Shown: piece after piece, positions 34,693 to 45,889 of the stretch | Numbering within the stretch: position 1 is the first letter of the stretch | Layout of the letters: each line of letters starts with the position of its first letter | NCBI RefSeq assembly: GCF_014905175.1 | Contig: NC_057790.1 | Coordinates: 14,596,469-14,660,468 of the forward strand | DNA: 64,000 nucleotides | Reading direction: 5' to 3' | Source of the DNA: Aphidius gifuensis | Lineage: Eukaryota > Arthropoda > Insecta > Hymenoptera > Braconidae | Position numbers and translations under genes: made by a program | The notes under the pieces: generated by a model | What the model saw: the letters and a program-made list of their open reading frames with translations, nothing else | The model's database searches: none | What the model was told of the DNA's origin: nothing

Positions 34693-35952
34693 GGGTCATT
34701 CCATGTCAACTCACAGGGTTTTTTCCCTCACCCTCTCAGGTTTGGAAACGAATATTTTTTTTGGATGAGTCATCGACTTAGATGTACTGATTTTTTTTAT
34801 ATTTTTACCATCATTAACCGCCGAGCCAGAATCAAAAAACATCTCCTTTACAAGAGTAAACTACGATTTCACCATTTTTTAAAATTCTAATTTTTTTACT
34901 GTAAGTAGTAGAGCACAAGATTAGCTCAATTTCCAAATTTCATTATGGGATAACGATGGGTTCATTATAAAAAATTTTTTTTTCCATGACAAAATTACTA
35001 AAATCAGGCAAGATCATATGCCCAAACAACGGGTTTTTTTTTTTGTTTCTTATAGGAAATTTCCTCACGATTACGGGAAAAATACGAAAAAAATTCCCAC
35101 GCATGCGCAAAGTGGTTAAAAATCAAGTTGAATTATCGAAAAAACGGCTATTTATCGGTTATTTATCGTACATCTATTAATATAACGATTGAATTTAAAA
35201 TTTAATAATAGTGATCGATAAAACTCGTCAAGGGAAAAAAAATGTCAAAAAAAATTTGACATCTCGAATGAATATTGATTGTTTAGCTATAATTACAGCT
35301 ATAGTAAAACATCTAACGGCTAAGTAAATCGTATACATGTTTTGAAAAAATATCGATAATTCAAAAACTATTCGAGATATCGAAATTGTTATTGGGACAT
35401 TTTTTTCTCTCTGACGAGTTTTATCGATCGCCATTATTGATTTTCAGAATTAATCGTTATTTTCATAGCTGTACGATATATAACCGATAAATAGCCGTTT
35501 TTTCGATAATTCAACTTGATTTTTAACCACTTTGCGCATGCGTGGGAATTTTTTTCGTATTTTTCCCGTAATCGTGAGGAAATTTCCTATAAGAAACAAA
35601 AAAAAAAACCCGTTGTTTGGGCATATGATCTTGCCTGATTTTAGTAACTTTGTCATGGAAAAAAAAATTTTGTATAATGAACCCATCGTTATCCCATGAT
35701 GAAATTTGGAAATTAAGCTAATCTTGTGCTCTACTACTTACAGTAAAAAAATCAGAATTTTAAAAAATGGCGAAATCGTAGTTTACTCTTGTGAAGGAGA
35801 TGTTTTTTGATTCTGGCTCGGCGGTTAATGATGGTAAAAATATAAAAAAAATCAGAGGTACATCTGAGTCGATGACTCATCCAAAAAAAATATTCGTTTC
35901 CAAATCTGAGAGGGTGAGGGAAAAAACCCTGTGAGTTGACATGGAATGCCCC
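34693..35952. mobile_element. 1.26-kb near-perfect palindrome inside a (TA)n tract
   Basis: It begins GGGTCATTCCATGTCAACTC and ends with GAGTTGACATGGAATGCCCC. The arms match almost throughout up to a centre near 35,320. (AT)n repeats flank both ends, so it inserted in a TA microsatellite and TA duplication cannot be measured. Open frames on either strand are mirror images of one another. It has no coding capacity of its own. Confidence 0.85.
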
Positions 35953-36225
35953 ATATATATATATATATATAAAATAATAATATAAATAAATAAATATAAA
36001 TATAAGAATTAATTGAAAAACCACATGCATAAGTACATGAATGTATATGTATCTTTCCATTCATGTATAAATACCTATACATATTTATATTATTATGTGT
36101 ACATATATGTTATATTATTATATTACTATATTATTTTATATATATATAATAATATAATAATTAAATTCATAAGTACATATATAAAAATATTACGATAAAA
36201 AAATTTTATATTAATCTCTTTTTAG

Positions 36226-36598
36226 AATTGTTCAATATGAACGCAGAACGTTGTGAAGAGACGGAAAAATTGTCATTATCATCACAAATCCCTGATGAAT
36301 CTAAAATGGATAATGATCCCAACAAATTGAATGTTGATCAAAATAATGAAAACGAAAATGGTAATATTAATACTTATTCATGACTAAATTGTAATTCAAA
36401 AATATTACAATACTAAAACTAATATTTATTATGATAGGTATGCTTGAAAAAACAAAAACCAATCTAAGTCAATCAGTCGTCGAGACTCAAGTTTGCCATC
36501 CTGATTCAACTGATCAAATACTACAGGAAAAAAAACTACCATTTTATCAAGTACTAAACGTTCACAGCGATATCCTTCTAGACAACAATAATTCATAA
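36226..36598 (+). pseudogene. 5' exons of a transposon gene (possibly of the MULE/NOF transposase)
   Basis: An acceptor TTTTTAG ends at 36,225. ATG at 36,237 opens a frame (MNAERCEETEKLSLSSQIPD...) to 36,360, where GTAATA begins an intron. TTATGATAG ends that intron at 36,437, and the frame continues (GMLEKTKTNLSQSVVETQVC...) to a stop at 36,598. The acidic, Asn/Lys-rich style matches the frames at 40,327-43,069. A link between the two is inference, because other elements intervene. Confidence 0.35.
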
Positions 36599-36743
36599 CG
36601 AAAAAAAAAATTTATATCAAATAGTTAATAAAATGAACAATAAAATGAATAATATGAATACCGACCGTAATATAAATGGTCAAAAACAACAGAAAAATCA
36701 ATAAAAGAAACTTATAGAGTCATAACCTCAATCACTCCAAAAA

Positions 36744-36800
36744 AAGTTTCACTTCCCTCGCGCGTACTCGCAACACGCATAATTTTTTTTTTTTATTTTT
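36744..36800. repeat. End motif with CGCGCGTACTCGCAACACGC, copy 1
   Basis: AAGTTTCACTTCCCTCGCGC followed by GTACTCGCAACACGC and a T-run. The same ~45-bp motif is found at 39,957 and 50,467 in the same direction. Confidence 0.7.
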
Positions 36801-37303
36801 CTTTTGTGCCCATTGATGACAAACGTGTTAACAGTGTCATTGAGGTCTGATAATTATTCTTATAATATCACTTTTTTCAAGTATATTCAAGTATATATAG
36901 TTCAAGTACATATAGTTATCTATTTTTTTATATTTTATTGTACTGCAATAATCAGATATAATTATAATATAGTGTGTGAGTTATTGAGTGTGAATTTGCA
37001 TGACGACAATTAACTTTCAGTTCATATATTTTTCCGAGATAACCATATTTTTTTTTCATTTATATGTTGCTGGATAACAATAGAAACTTTATTAAGTTAA
37101 AATTACAAAAATCGTAATTATTGACTGAAAAACGTGTTATTTTTTTTTTTTTTGTTAAGAATTAATCAACATATATTTTATAACAACACATTGGTGAATT
37201 GAAAATTAATAACGTCAGGTGGTCGAATATCTAGATTTTTTTAAAAAAATTTAAAAATTACTTATTTACTGAACTGAATGACAATGACTGCGAATTATTT
37301 TTT

Positions 37304-37838
37304 TTTTGAAGTGAAATTTCTTTACGGAGGGTAGCAAAAAAATTCGAGGCCCTGCTAGCGTTACGCGCTCTCGTATACTCTGGCGTTTACTCTGGCGTTT
37401 ACTCTGGCGTTTACTCTCGCGTTTACTCTCTCGTATACTCTCTTGTAGACGTTCTCTCGTATACTTTCTGCTATACTCTCTGCTATACGCTCGGTCGCAA
37501 GCGGATAAAGAGAGGAGAATTACATAGAGAGAAGGGAAGCCGGCAAGCATTATACTTGCACTATATATAGCGTATAAACTTGGAGCGTCAGCTGCTATGT
37601 GTGTATGCGTGTGCGACTTTTTGTTTGTTTATTTATTTAAATATTATTAAACAGTTCAACTGAGTTTAATACTTAAAGAATTGATTTTTAAAAAAAATTC
37701 ATTTGAACGTATCAAGCAATAATTATCTCGCGGGTTTAAAGAATCATTATTATGATAACAATAAAATTATTATAAATATATATAAATGATAATTATAACA
37801 ACAATAATTTTGATAATATTACCAATTATTCACAATAG
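37304..37838 (+). repeat. Foldback arm (left type)
   Basis: It opens GAAGTGAAATTTCTTTACGG and continues with CCTGCTAGCGTTACGC, a 12-bp tandem repeat, TATAGCGTATAAACTTGGAG and AT-rich sequence. The whole is matched in inverse order at 50,838-51,376. A third, partial copy in direct orientation lies at 49,440-50,060. Confidence 0.75.
37365..37480. repeat. 12-bp tandem repeat (TGGCGTTTACTC)
   Basis: About eight to ten units of TGGCGTTTACTC / TCGTATACTCTC variants lie in the foldback arm. They create a minus-strand frame with RESKRESKRQSKRQS repeats, which I do not regard as a gene. The matching arm at 51,300 has lost the array. Confidence 0.85.
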
Positions 37839-37840
37839 TA

Positions 37841-38927
37841 CACTGAGAGAAATATTAACTAAGAATTACAAACGTAAAAGAAAAAAATACAAAATAAATA
37901 GTAAAAACTGCGTTCCCCCGTCATTTATAAGAATTATTCGTATATTGATACATAATTTTTACAATAAAATTATGTAAAAAATCTGGCCATTGACTATATA
38001 TACACTACTAAGCCATAAAATTTACACAATTTTATTGTAATTTCTGTTTAAAAAAATGACTAAATTCACGACACTCACAAGTAAATTTTAGCAGGCTGAG
38101 AATTTACCCACTACCGGTTTTAGAATTTACTAAATTTTATTATAAATTTTATTTAAAAGTTGGACATTTTTTGTGTTAAGTTCGGCAGTTTGTGCTAGAT
38201 TCACGGAGAATAGAAATCAATTCCCGGCAACATTTTTTCTTTTCTGGTTACACGCTCAAAACTCGAAAACTAATTGTTAAATAGAAAAAAGTTATTCTTG
38301 ATAAATTGTTTATAAATAAATAACTGATAATAAACCTCGCTTAACCCCATACCTAGCTTCAACAGATAAGGCTGTAGAAATGCTTGAAATTACATGACAG
38401 TTCAATCATTTGTTCAATCGGTCGGCCATCTTTGTGTTATTTCGCCCCACAAACAGAATTTTTACAAAGCTATATAATAAAAAATATTTAAGTCTATGCT
38501 AACTTTTATATGTCTACATGATAATTTTTATTATATATATAAGAATATTTATTAAATTGTGCAGTATTTTTTATTCAACCATATAATAATTTTTATTCTT
38601 TTCACAAAACATGTATGTCTTTATTTTAATTAACTCATAACTCATTATCTAAGAGATTAATCAAAAAAAGTAATTCTTTATAAATTGTTTAGAATTGAAT
38701 TTTCAATAATAAACTTCACTCAACCCCATGTCCATCTGCAATAGATAACGATGTATAGAGGCTTGAAGTAACCCAACAATTTTTTGACATTTTACACATT
38801 TTACATAATTTTATTGTAGAATTCCATCTCTCGCGGCCAGTCCCAGAAATAAAACAAAAATTACAAAGTAGTATAGTAATTTCTATTCAACCGTGATTTT
38901 AATTTTTAGTTAATATTTCTCTCAGTG
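37841..38927. mobile_element. 1,087-bp TA-flanked element with visible empty sites
   Basis: The ends are CACTGAGAGAAATATTAACT and AGTTAATATTTCTCTCAGTG, flanked by TA (37,839-37,840 and 38,928-38,929). The uninterrupted target, CACAATAGTATTGATATTAA, is present at about 49,720 and, inverted, at 50,945. Its inside is AT-rich with no transposase. A Tc1/mariner-type non-autonomous element is the best reading. Confidence 0.9.
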
Positions 38928-39251
38928 TATTGATATCAATAATAATATCTATAATAATGATATTTTGAATATCAATACTAATAATTATCAATATTTATAT
39001 ATGAATGTTATTGTCAATATTATTATTCATATTATTAATATCACTGATATTATTATAAATCGATAATATTATTGTTATTATTACTAATATTATATTGATA
39101 TTATCATTATCGATGATATTTTTGAAATTATTATTTTATTTATACTATGGTTATATATGAATAATATTATTATAAATAATAATAACTCCAATAATATTAT
39201 GATTAACAATAATATCAATATAATATTAGTAATAATATCGATAGTATCAAT

Positions 39252-39797
39252 TATATCGTCGCATTAAAGAATGAAGGGCGTAAGTGCCAAAAACGTCAAT
39301 TTTAAAGGAAAAAGGGCGTAAGTGCAAATTTATAAATTTTCGGGTTTTTCATCTAATTTTAATACTTAAAAAAAAGCGAAAATGGGCGTAACAACCTTTG
39401 ATAAAGGATAAAGAGCGTATGTCCAAGGATTTACGCCTTTTTTCCCGTTATCAAAATAATTTTTGATAAAAGATGAAGGGCATACTTTCAATTTTATTTG
39501 AAATTCATTTAATGGCAGGATTTTTTAAATTATTGATTGTTTACTGATAATTATACATAATTTATTATCAATAAGAAAAACATAAAAATAATTACAAATC
39601 TTCATCTTTTATTAAAAATGATTTTGAGAATGGAAGAAAGGCCCTGAACATACGCACTTTTTTTTTTTCTTTAAGCCTTAAAATTGGATGCAAAGCCCGA
39701 AAATTTATAAATTCGCACTCACGCCCTTTTTCTTTTAGAAAAAAAAAATTCCTAAAAATGGCACTTACGCCCTTTTTCCATTAATGTGACGATATAA
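39252..39797. mobile_element. Palindromic element with GGGCGTAAGTGC repeats
   Basis: The ends TATATCGTCGCATTAA and TTAATGTGACGATATA are inverted. Inside, AAAAAGGGCGTAAGTGC and the complement GCACTTACGCCCTTTTT recur several times on the two arms. It is embedded in the AT-rich foldback arm sequence. No frame is seen. Confidence 0.7.
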
Positions 39798-39892
39798 ATA
39801 ATAAAATTTATAATAATAATATTCGAAATATAAATACTAATAATTATTATTAACTAATAATATTTATATTTGAATATTATTGTCAGTATTAA

Positions 39893-39895
<3 letters not shown>

Positions 39896-39932
<37 letters not shown>

Positions 39933-39935
39933 ATT
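39896..39935. repeat. (ATT)n microsatellite
   Basis: About 13 uninterrupted ATT units. Confidence 0.9.
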
Positions 39936-39956
39936 CAGCGTGACATTACTCTGAAA

Positions 39957-40010
39957 GAAGTTTCACTTCCCCCGCGCGTACTCGCAACACGCTAATTTTT
40001 TTTCCAACTA
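39957..40010. repeat. End motif with CGCGCGTACTCGCAACACGC, copy 2
   Basis: AAAGAAGTTTCACTTCCCCC followed by GCGCGTACTCGCAACACGC, in the same orientation as 36,744 and 50,467. Confidence 0.7.
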
Positions 40011-40326
40011 ATTGTATTGCAATTTTTTGATGAACTAATCATGACACGTACACAACTGTGAATCGAAGTGGTTTTTAATTTAAAGACAAAAGACTTTAAA
40101 ATAAATTGTTAAATAAGAAGTTAGAATGTATTTTTAATTCACTCACTGCTTTTATTAATTTTCTTTTTTTGATTCACTGACTCTATAGTGTGAGCAAAAA
40201 AAATTCATTATCAGTTTGCATATCATGATAAACGCATGCTTTTATTTTAATAGTTTTTTAGTTTTTTAAATTGCTTTATACTTATATTATTACTGCCTAT
40301 TTTTTCCAAGTGTAAATGATGTAACA

Positions 40327-40821
40327 TTGAAAAAATATATTGAAAAATGTTTTTGGCATTTACGCGATAATAAAAAAAAAATTATCCCACTATTTTCAGC
40401 GGATGTCGGTAATGAATTTGAACAAAATAAATCTACGGTTAATAACAAAAAGTGTCCAGAAATAAATAATCAATTAAAAAAAAAAGACGAATCGTCCTTT
40501 GATAATTTTAATATTTTAAAGATCGATGAAGACAATGAAGACACATATATGGAAACCGATTGCGAGCCAGAAGACAATCACAATTCTTCATTTAATTTTT
40601 CTTCATGCTCTATTAATGATCATTTAATTTCTAATAAGTTGATAAATTTTAATAAACCAATAATTATTAATAAAACAATATGGAAATACGATTGTCCATT
40701 TATAGAATTAGATATTAATTTTTTTGATATTTTTTTTCGGATCAACCAGGCCGGTGGGCAAATAGTCTTGCTGAATCTTTTAAAAATAATGACGATTACA
40801 AATTTGTGTATTAGCATTTAA
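40327..40821 (+). pseudogene. Transposase-like gene, N-terminal piece
   Basis: This 164-codon frame has an acidic linker (IDEDNEDTYMETDCEPEDNH). It breaks near 40,745, where NQAGGQIVLLNLLKI replaces what in another frame reads as SFKNNDDYKFV and then FKNHKFYHCKVSSKVRFYAN with CNNSTCTLFKF. The second reading looks like the Cys/His-containing N-terminal module of the same protein. The gene is frameshifted here and again before 41,128. Confidence 0.5.
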
Positions 40822-41127
40822 GAATCACAAATTTTACCATTGTAAAGTATCTTCAAAAGTACGTTTTTACGCAAATGCAATGTGTAACAATAGTACATGC
40901 ACATTATTTAAGTTTGTATATGAGGGAGTACCTGCATGAATAAATAAAAATGTTTGTAAAATTTATTCTTTATCACCAACAATTCATGCCGATAGAGAAG
41001 TACATCGCCGGTTTTTTACGTATGATCAACGTACAACATTAAATGAAAAATTGAAAAATCTTGAGCTGTTAAACTTCATATAGAAACCATAGGAAATGCT
41101 GATTTAGAGTGTATTTCAAAGGGAAAC

Positions 41128-41682
41128 TTGAATGGCGTACCTAGTCTTGATATTCTACATAAAGTTCGTAGCCAACATATTGCTAAAACTGATCTAAGCA
41201 AAGATCCACATGAATTTATGTTAAAATTACATGAACAGTTTGAAAAAACATGGCAAGGTGAACATTTCAATAATTTTATACAAGAATATACTGTTATTCC
41301 ATTAAAAGTTATGCTTTTTACTGAAAAACAACTACAACAAGAGTGTAAAAAAAGAAAAAGCTCTCTATATTCTTATCTTGATGCAACAGGCCTTCCTCAT
41401 GATGCAAATGTTGACAGTATAATATATTGGTATTCATTAATTTTAGCTGGGGGTGGGAAGGGTTTAGGACCATTTCCTGTAGCTGAATTTATAAGCTCTG
41501 CTCATTCAGTACCTCATATCCAACCATGGTTAAATCTTGTATTTTATCATCTTAAAATTATGACAAAAAGACGACCAGTAATTGACAGGATCGTCATAGA
41601 TTTTAATTTGGCTTTGGCTCAATCGGTTTCTAAAAGTTTCAATGGAATGCATTTAATTAATTACGTTAATTTAATCTTTTAA
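41128..41682 (+). pseudogene. Transposase core piece (MULE/NOF-like)
   Basis: This 184-codon frame contains LYSYLDATGLPHD (a DDE-type first Asp context), PFPVAEFISSAHSVPHIQPW and RPVIDRIVIDFNLALAQSVSKSF (second Asp context). The order LDATG ... PVAEFISSAH ... DFNLAL matches a family of metazoan transposases that I place with MULE/NOF by memory of the motif pattern. The upstream part (40,860-41,125) can be read in pieces in the same style. The stop at 41,680 is followed at once by the next piece. Confidence 0.6.
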
Positions 41683-41700
41683 AAATCAGCAAGATTAAAA

Positions 41701-42303
41701 TTGTTAACAGTAATATATATCTGTTCAAATCATATGATAAAAACAGCGACAAGATATTTATTTAAAATTTCAATTAATAAAGACATGAAAAATCTAGTCA
41801 TGAGATTCTTTACTTCTTCACTTCACTGTGATTCATTTGAAAAAGCCCTGAGAATTTTCGAAACTTTTTATAAATTACTTTTTTTTGAATTATCTGATGA
41901 TGAAAAAAAAGAATCGACTGTTTTTTTAACAAGCTTTGAGGGAGTTTTTGAAGTTGCTGATTTATTAAATAATGAAGATGATGATAAAAATGTAACACTT
42001 TCCACGGAAACAAGTGAAATTAATGCTGATTTGATTGAAATAAATGAAGAAGATGAAATTGGTGTATCAGAAAATTTATATCCATATGAAAATGATATCA
42101 AAATTAAAAATTCATTGTATTATCAAGAATCTCTGAAGGTTATTGCACGACTTGAGGCAAATTATGTGTCTCTTGATGAAAAAGAAGAAATATTAGAGAG
42201 AGAAAAAAAAAAAAAAAAATTGGAAGAAAAAAAGAAAATGAAAGTTGCTGAAAAATTATCTGACGAGAAAACGGCCAATGATGATATTAAATTGAAAAAT
42301 TAG
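41701..42303 (+). pseudogene. Transposase, next piece
   Basis: A 200-codon frame begins near VIYICSNHMIKTATRYLFKI, the C-x-x-H-like segment that follows the second Asp in this family. It continues with FFTSSLHCDSFEKALRIF, then an acidic region and a Lys/Glu-rich coiled tail (EILEREKKKKKLEEKKKM). An A-run at 42,205-42,220 may hide a length change. Confidence 0.55.
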
Positions 42304-42362
42304 CTAAAAAAAACAAAAATCCAGGTTTTTTTTTTAGAAAACAATTAAAAAATTACATACTT

Positions 42363-42563
42363 ATGACATGGATGCCATATTTTCCATTATGGTCTGCTGT
42401 TCAAATAAAAAATTTAAATATCTTACGTGATTCTAATGCCCAAGTAGAAAATTGGCATAAAATTAATAAATATGGTATTTATGATAATAAAAAAAGAATT
42501 CCTCTGCCAAGATTTGTTCAATCACAAGAAACCTTGTTAAATGGTCGTCTTAGAGAGCAATAA
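42363..42563 (+). pseudogene. Transposase, C-terminal core piece
   Basis: This 66-codon frame contains MPYFPLWSAVQIKNL and RDSNAQVENWHKINKYGI. The LWSA...RDSNA.VENW signature is the conserved end of the transposase core in this family and supports the assignment of the whole set. Confidence 0.6.
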
Positions 42564-42586
42564 ATCTTGATCAAAAAACTGAAAGG

Positions 42587-43069
42587 ATGAAAAAAAATAT
42601 TAAACAAAAAAAAGAGAATAGAAATAAACTTGAAACTGCAGCTGAATTTTGGTCAAGAAAAAAAAATAAAAAAAAAAGACTAAGTGAAAATATTCATTTT
42701 AAAATACCAAAGAAAATTCAAAGTGAAGATGAAGATGAAGATGAAGATAACGTTATATCATTATTAAAAGATCAGGATGAAGAAGAATATGAAAAATCAT
42801 CAATGAGTTCTACTCATGGAGATTCTTCTTTAAGTTCATCTGATGAAGATAATATATCAGAATCAGATGACAATGATAATTCAACAGAAGAAATAAATAC
42901 CGCTCATACACTTGTTATGGACAAGGACCCTGTAGCAATAGCACGAGATCTTTTATTTTCAACTGAAAATAAAATACCACCTTCATTTCCGGAATTGCAA
43001 AAAAATATTAAGGGATATGCAATTACTCCAATCGCTGTTCAAGATGATAATATAATCATTAATTTTTGA
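42587..43069 (+). pseudogene. Transposase tail, acidic and low-complexity
   Basis: This 160-codon frame has a basic start (KQKKENRNKLE), then SEDEDEDEDN and long Ser/Asp/Glu runs. It ends PPSFPELQKNIKGYAITPIA. The composition continues that of 41,701-42,303. It is probably the C-terminal tail of the same protein, separated only by a stop or frameshift. Confidence 0.45.
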
Positions 43070-43254
43070 ATTTAATCTTACCAATCTGGACTAATTTATG
43101 CATTTAATATTATTAAATATTTGATAAATAGTTATTCTTTATTACTGCAATAGGATTTAATTGTTGATTTATTTATTTATTTCGATTGATTTTATTTCTT
43201 GGTATTTCAATTTATTAAAATAAATTGTATGTATTTTATCTGTCAAATAAGTGA

Positions 43255-43315
43255 TTAAAATACTAAGAAAAAGTAGTAGCTAAGAAAAAAATGTAGCTAA
43301 GGAATTAAGGTTGAT
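43255..43315. repeat. AGCTAAGG-family fragment
   Basis: AGAAAAAGTAGTAGCTAAG and ATGTAGCTAAGGAATTAAGG mark a short piece of the family at 355-725. Confidence 0.6.
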
Positions 43316-43675
43316 TCTGGAAATCTGAAATCGCAACAGATTTTTTTCTTTTTTATCTTATGTTTAAATGAAATAATTATCTCCATTGTCAATTTTTTTC
43401 GATTTTTTTTTGTTCGGTTTTTTTGAGATATTTACTGTCGAAGTTGACAACTTTAACACGCAAGGTATAGGCGGTATCTCATCTTTTTATTAATAACTTT
43501 TTTAAAACGCAACAGAAAACGTTAAATTTCTATCAGTTTGTAGTGCTAGAAAAGACAAATTTTTTAATATAAATTTTTAGTATTTCGTCTTCTGCGTTTA
43601 AGAAATAAATAACTTTGGAATTCTAAAATTTCGCGAGAAGCGCAGCACACAGACATGAACACAAGCATGGCTTCA

Positions 43676-45564
43676 CCCGAGTAGAAACTTGTTCAGGATA
43701 GCCTGAACACTGATCCAGGCCTGATCAGGATATCGTAAGGCTATCCCTATTCAAGTAACTCTATCACATCCTGATCAAGCCTGATCAGGCACCTACATCT
43801 TTTTTCTTTATTGATATTAGTTCCGGGATCAGGACTTGATCAAGATAAAAGTATTAAATTTATTTAATTTTAAATAATTTCATCTTGATCAAGTCCTGAT
43901 CCGACTGATCAGGCTATCCCTATTAAAGATAGAGTAGAATGGCCTGATCAAGATAGCATCAGGCTATTGTATTTTTATCCAGAGTAGCTGATCCATTTGG
44001 ATCAAATCTGATCAAGAAAATTATTTGAAAAAAAAATAAATTCAATAATTTTTCTGATCAAGATTTGATCCAAAATGGATCAGGCTATCCCTATTAAGGA
44101 TAGAGTAGAGCTAGCTGATCCAAAATGGATAAAGAAAAAGTATCAAATTTGCGTCTTTGAATTTTACAAATTGCCTGATCAGGATAGCATCAGGCTATCT
44201 GTATTTTATCCTTATAGAGTAGCTGATCCATTCTGGATCAAATCTTGATCAAGAAAAAATTATTGAATTTATTTTTTTACAAATAATTTTTCTTGATCAA
44301 GATTTGATCCAAAATGGATCAGGCTATCCTATTAAGGATAGAGTAGAGCTAGCTGATCCAAATGGATAAAGAAAAGTATCAAATTTGCGTCTTTGAATTT
44401 TACAAATTGCCTGATCAGGATAGCATCAGGCTATTCAGATTTTATTCTTATTAGAGTAGTTGATTTATTTCTGGATCAAAGCTTGATCAAGGTAAAAATT
44501 ATTGAATTTATTTTTTTTTCAAATAATTTTTTCTTGATCAAGATTTGATCCAGAATGGATCAGGCTACTCTATTAAGGATAGAGTAAGGCTAGCTGGATC
44601 CAAAATGGATGAAGAAACAAGTATCAAATTTATTTTTTTGTCATTTAGAATTGTTCGATCAGGGTAGCATCAGGTTATTCTATTTATATTAGGGGATTTT
44701 GATCCATTCTGGATCAAGACTGGATCAAGAAAAGAATATTGAATTTATTTTTTTTTCAAATAATTTTTTCTTGATCCAGCCTTGTTCCAGAATGGATCAG
44801 GCTATCCCTATTAAGGATAAAATAGAGATGGCCTGATGCTATCCTGACCAGGCAATTTGTAGAACCTATGAGGACAAAAAGTTAGTACGAATTATCCAAT
44901 GCCTCAATGGCCGAGCGTGTCAAGTACTAGCGTTGTAATCCCGTGTCGAAAGGTTCGAACCCCGGTCGTAGCAATAATTAGTTAGGTAAATTATCAATTA
45001 GGTCAGTTTGTAATAATAAAGTTTATCTGTATTCTGTTAAGCGTTAATTCTCAAATTAAAAAAAAAAATAAATTTGAAATTATTAATTTTTTTTTTTTTT
45101 TTTGAATAAATCATGTATCCTGATCCAGTTTCGATCCGGAATCTGGATCCATTATGGATCATGTATCTATACCACAGCCTGATCAGGTATCCTGATCCAT
45201 TCTGGATCCGAACCTTACGAAAAAGCGTTACATCCTGATCAGGTTCGGATCCAGTATCTGGATCCATTATGGATCTTGTATCTTTACTACAGCCTGATCA
45301 GATATCCTGATCCATTCTGGATCCGAACCTTACGAAAAAGCGTTACATCCTGATCAGGTTCGGATCCAGTATCTGGATCCATTATGGATCATGTATCTTT
45401 ACTACAGCCTGATCAGGTATCCTGATCCATTCTGGATCCGAACCTTACGAAAAAGCGTTACATCCTGATCAGGTTCGGATCCAGTATCTGGATCCAGATT
45501 GGATTTGAAATCAGGCAAGCCTGATCAGGGCTTGATCCGAACCTGACCTGAATTTCTGCTCGGG
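43676..45564. mobile_element. GATC-rich element with inverted ends
   Basis: The left end CCCGAGTAGAAACTTGTTCA and the right end, complement CCCGAGCAGAAATTCAGG, are inverted. The inside is made of two repeat sets. 43,700-44,850 has units with TGGATCAGGCTATCCCTATT and inverse copies (~190 bp). 45,110-45,520 has direct ~118-bp units with TCCGAACCTTACGAAAAAGC. TGATCA and GGATCC occur at very high density. A tRNA-like segment sits between the two sets. There is no gene. Confidence 0.75.
44905..44972 (+). repeat. tRNA-like segment inside the GATC-rich element
   Basis: TGGCCGAGCGTGTCAAGTAC (A box), GCGTTGTAATCCCG, then AAGGTTCGAACCCCGG (a near-perfect B box) and TCGTAGCA with a CCA-like end. It looks the most tRNA-like of the set, but stems are imperfect. 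Confidence 0.6.
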
Positions 45565-45749
45565 GCAGTGTACGATGTAATCTTTGCTCGCTAGTGTGTA
45601 GCCACGACACACATACTATTGAAGAATTTGTTTTTTCCATCAGTGGCGCCACAAAAAATTTTAGGTCACGGGAATAAAAAATAGCGTTATTGATATACGG
45701 GCCCTTCGTGGCATAAATATTGGTTCGGTGATGCGACTGGGAATCAACC

Positions 45750-45815
45750 TTAATGTTGCCGAAGAATTATTTTTTCAGGAAATAATGTTGCTTGAAGAAT
45801 AATTTTTTGACGTCC
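45750..45815. repeat. AGCTAAGG-family fragment
   Basis: TTGCCGAAGAATTATTTTTT and GAAATAATGTTGCTTGAAG are modules of the AGCTAAGG family. Confidence 0.4.
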
Positions 45816-45889
45816 CAAAAGTTAGCAAACCAATATAAGCACAAACGATTATAAATAGCACTGGAATTTTATGCTCTTTTTGTGTTATT

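Noticed and set aside
34546..36198. Tyr/Ile-rich frames and paired 64-114-residue frames on both strands
   Set aside because: They come from (TA)n microsatellites and the two arms of the palindrome at 34,693-35,952.
37266..37550. 94-residue minus-strand frame with RESKRQSKRQS repeats, SR-protein-like
   Set aside because: The Arg-Glu-Ser pattern is produced by a 12-bp tandem repeat in a foldback arm; the other arm lacks it.
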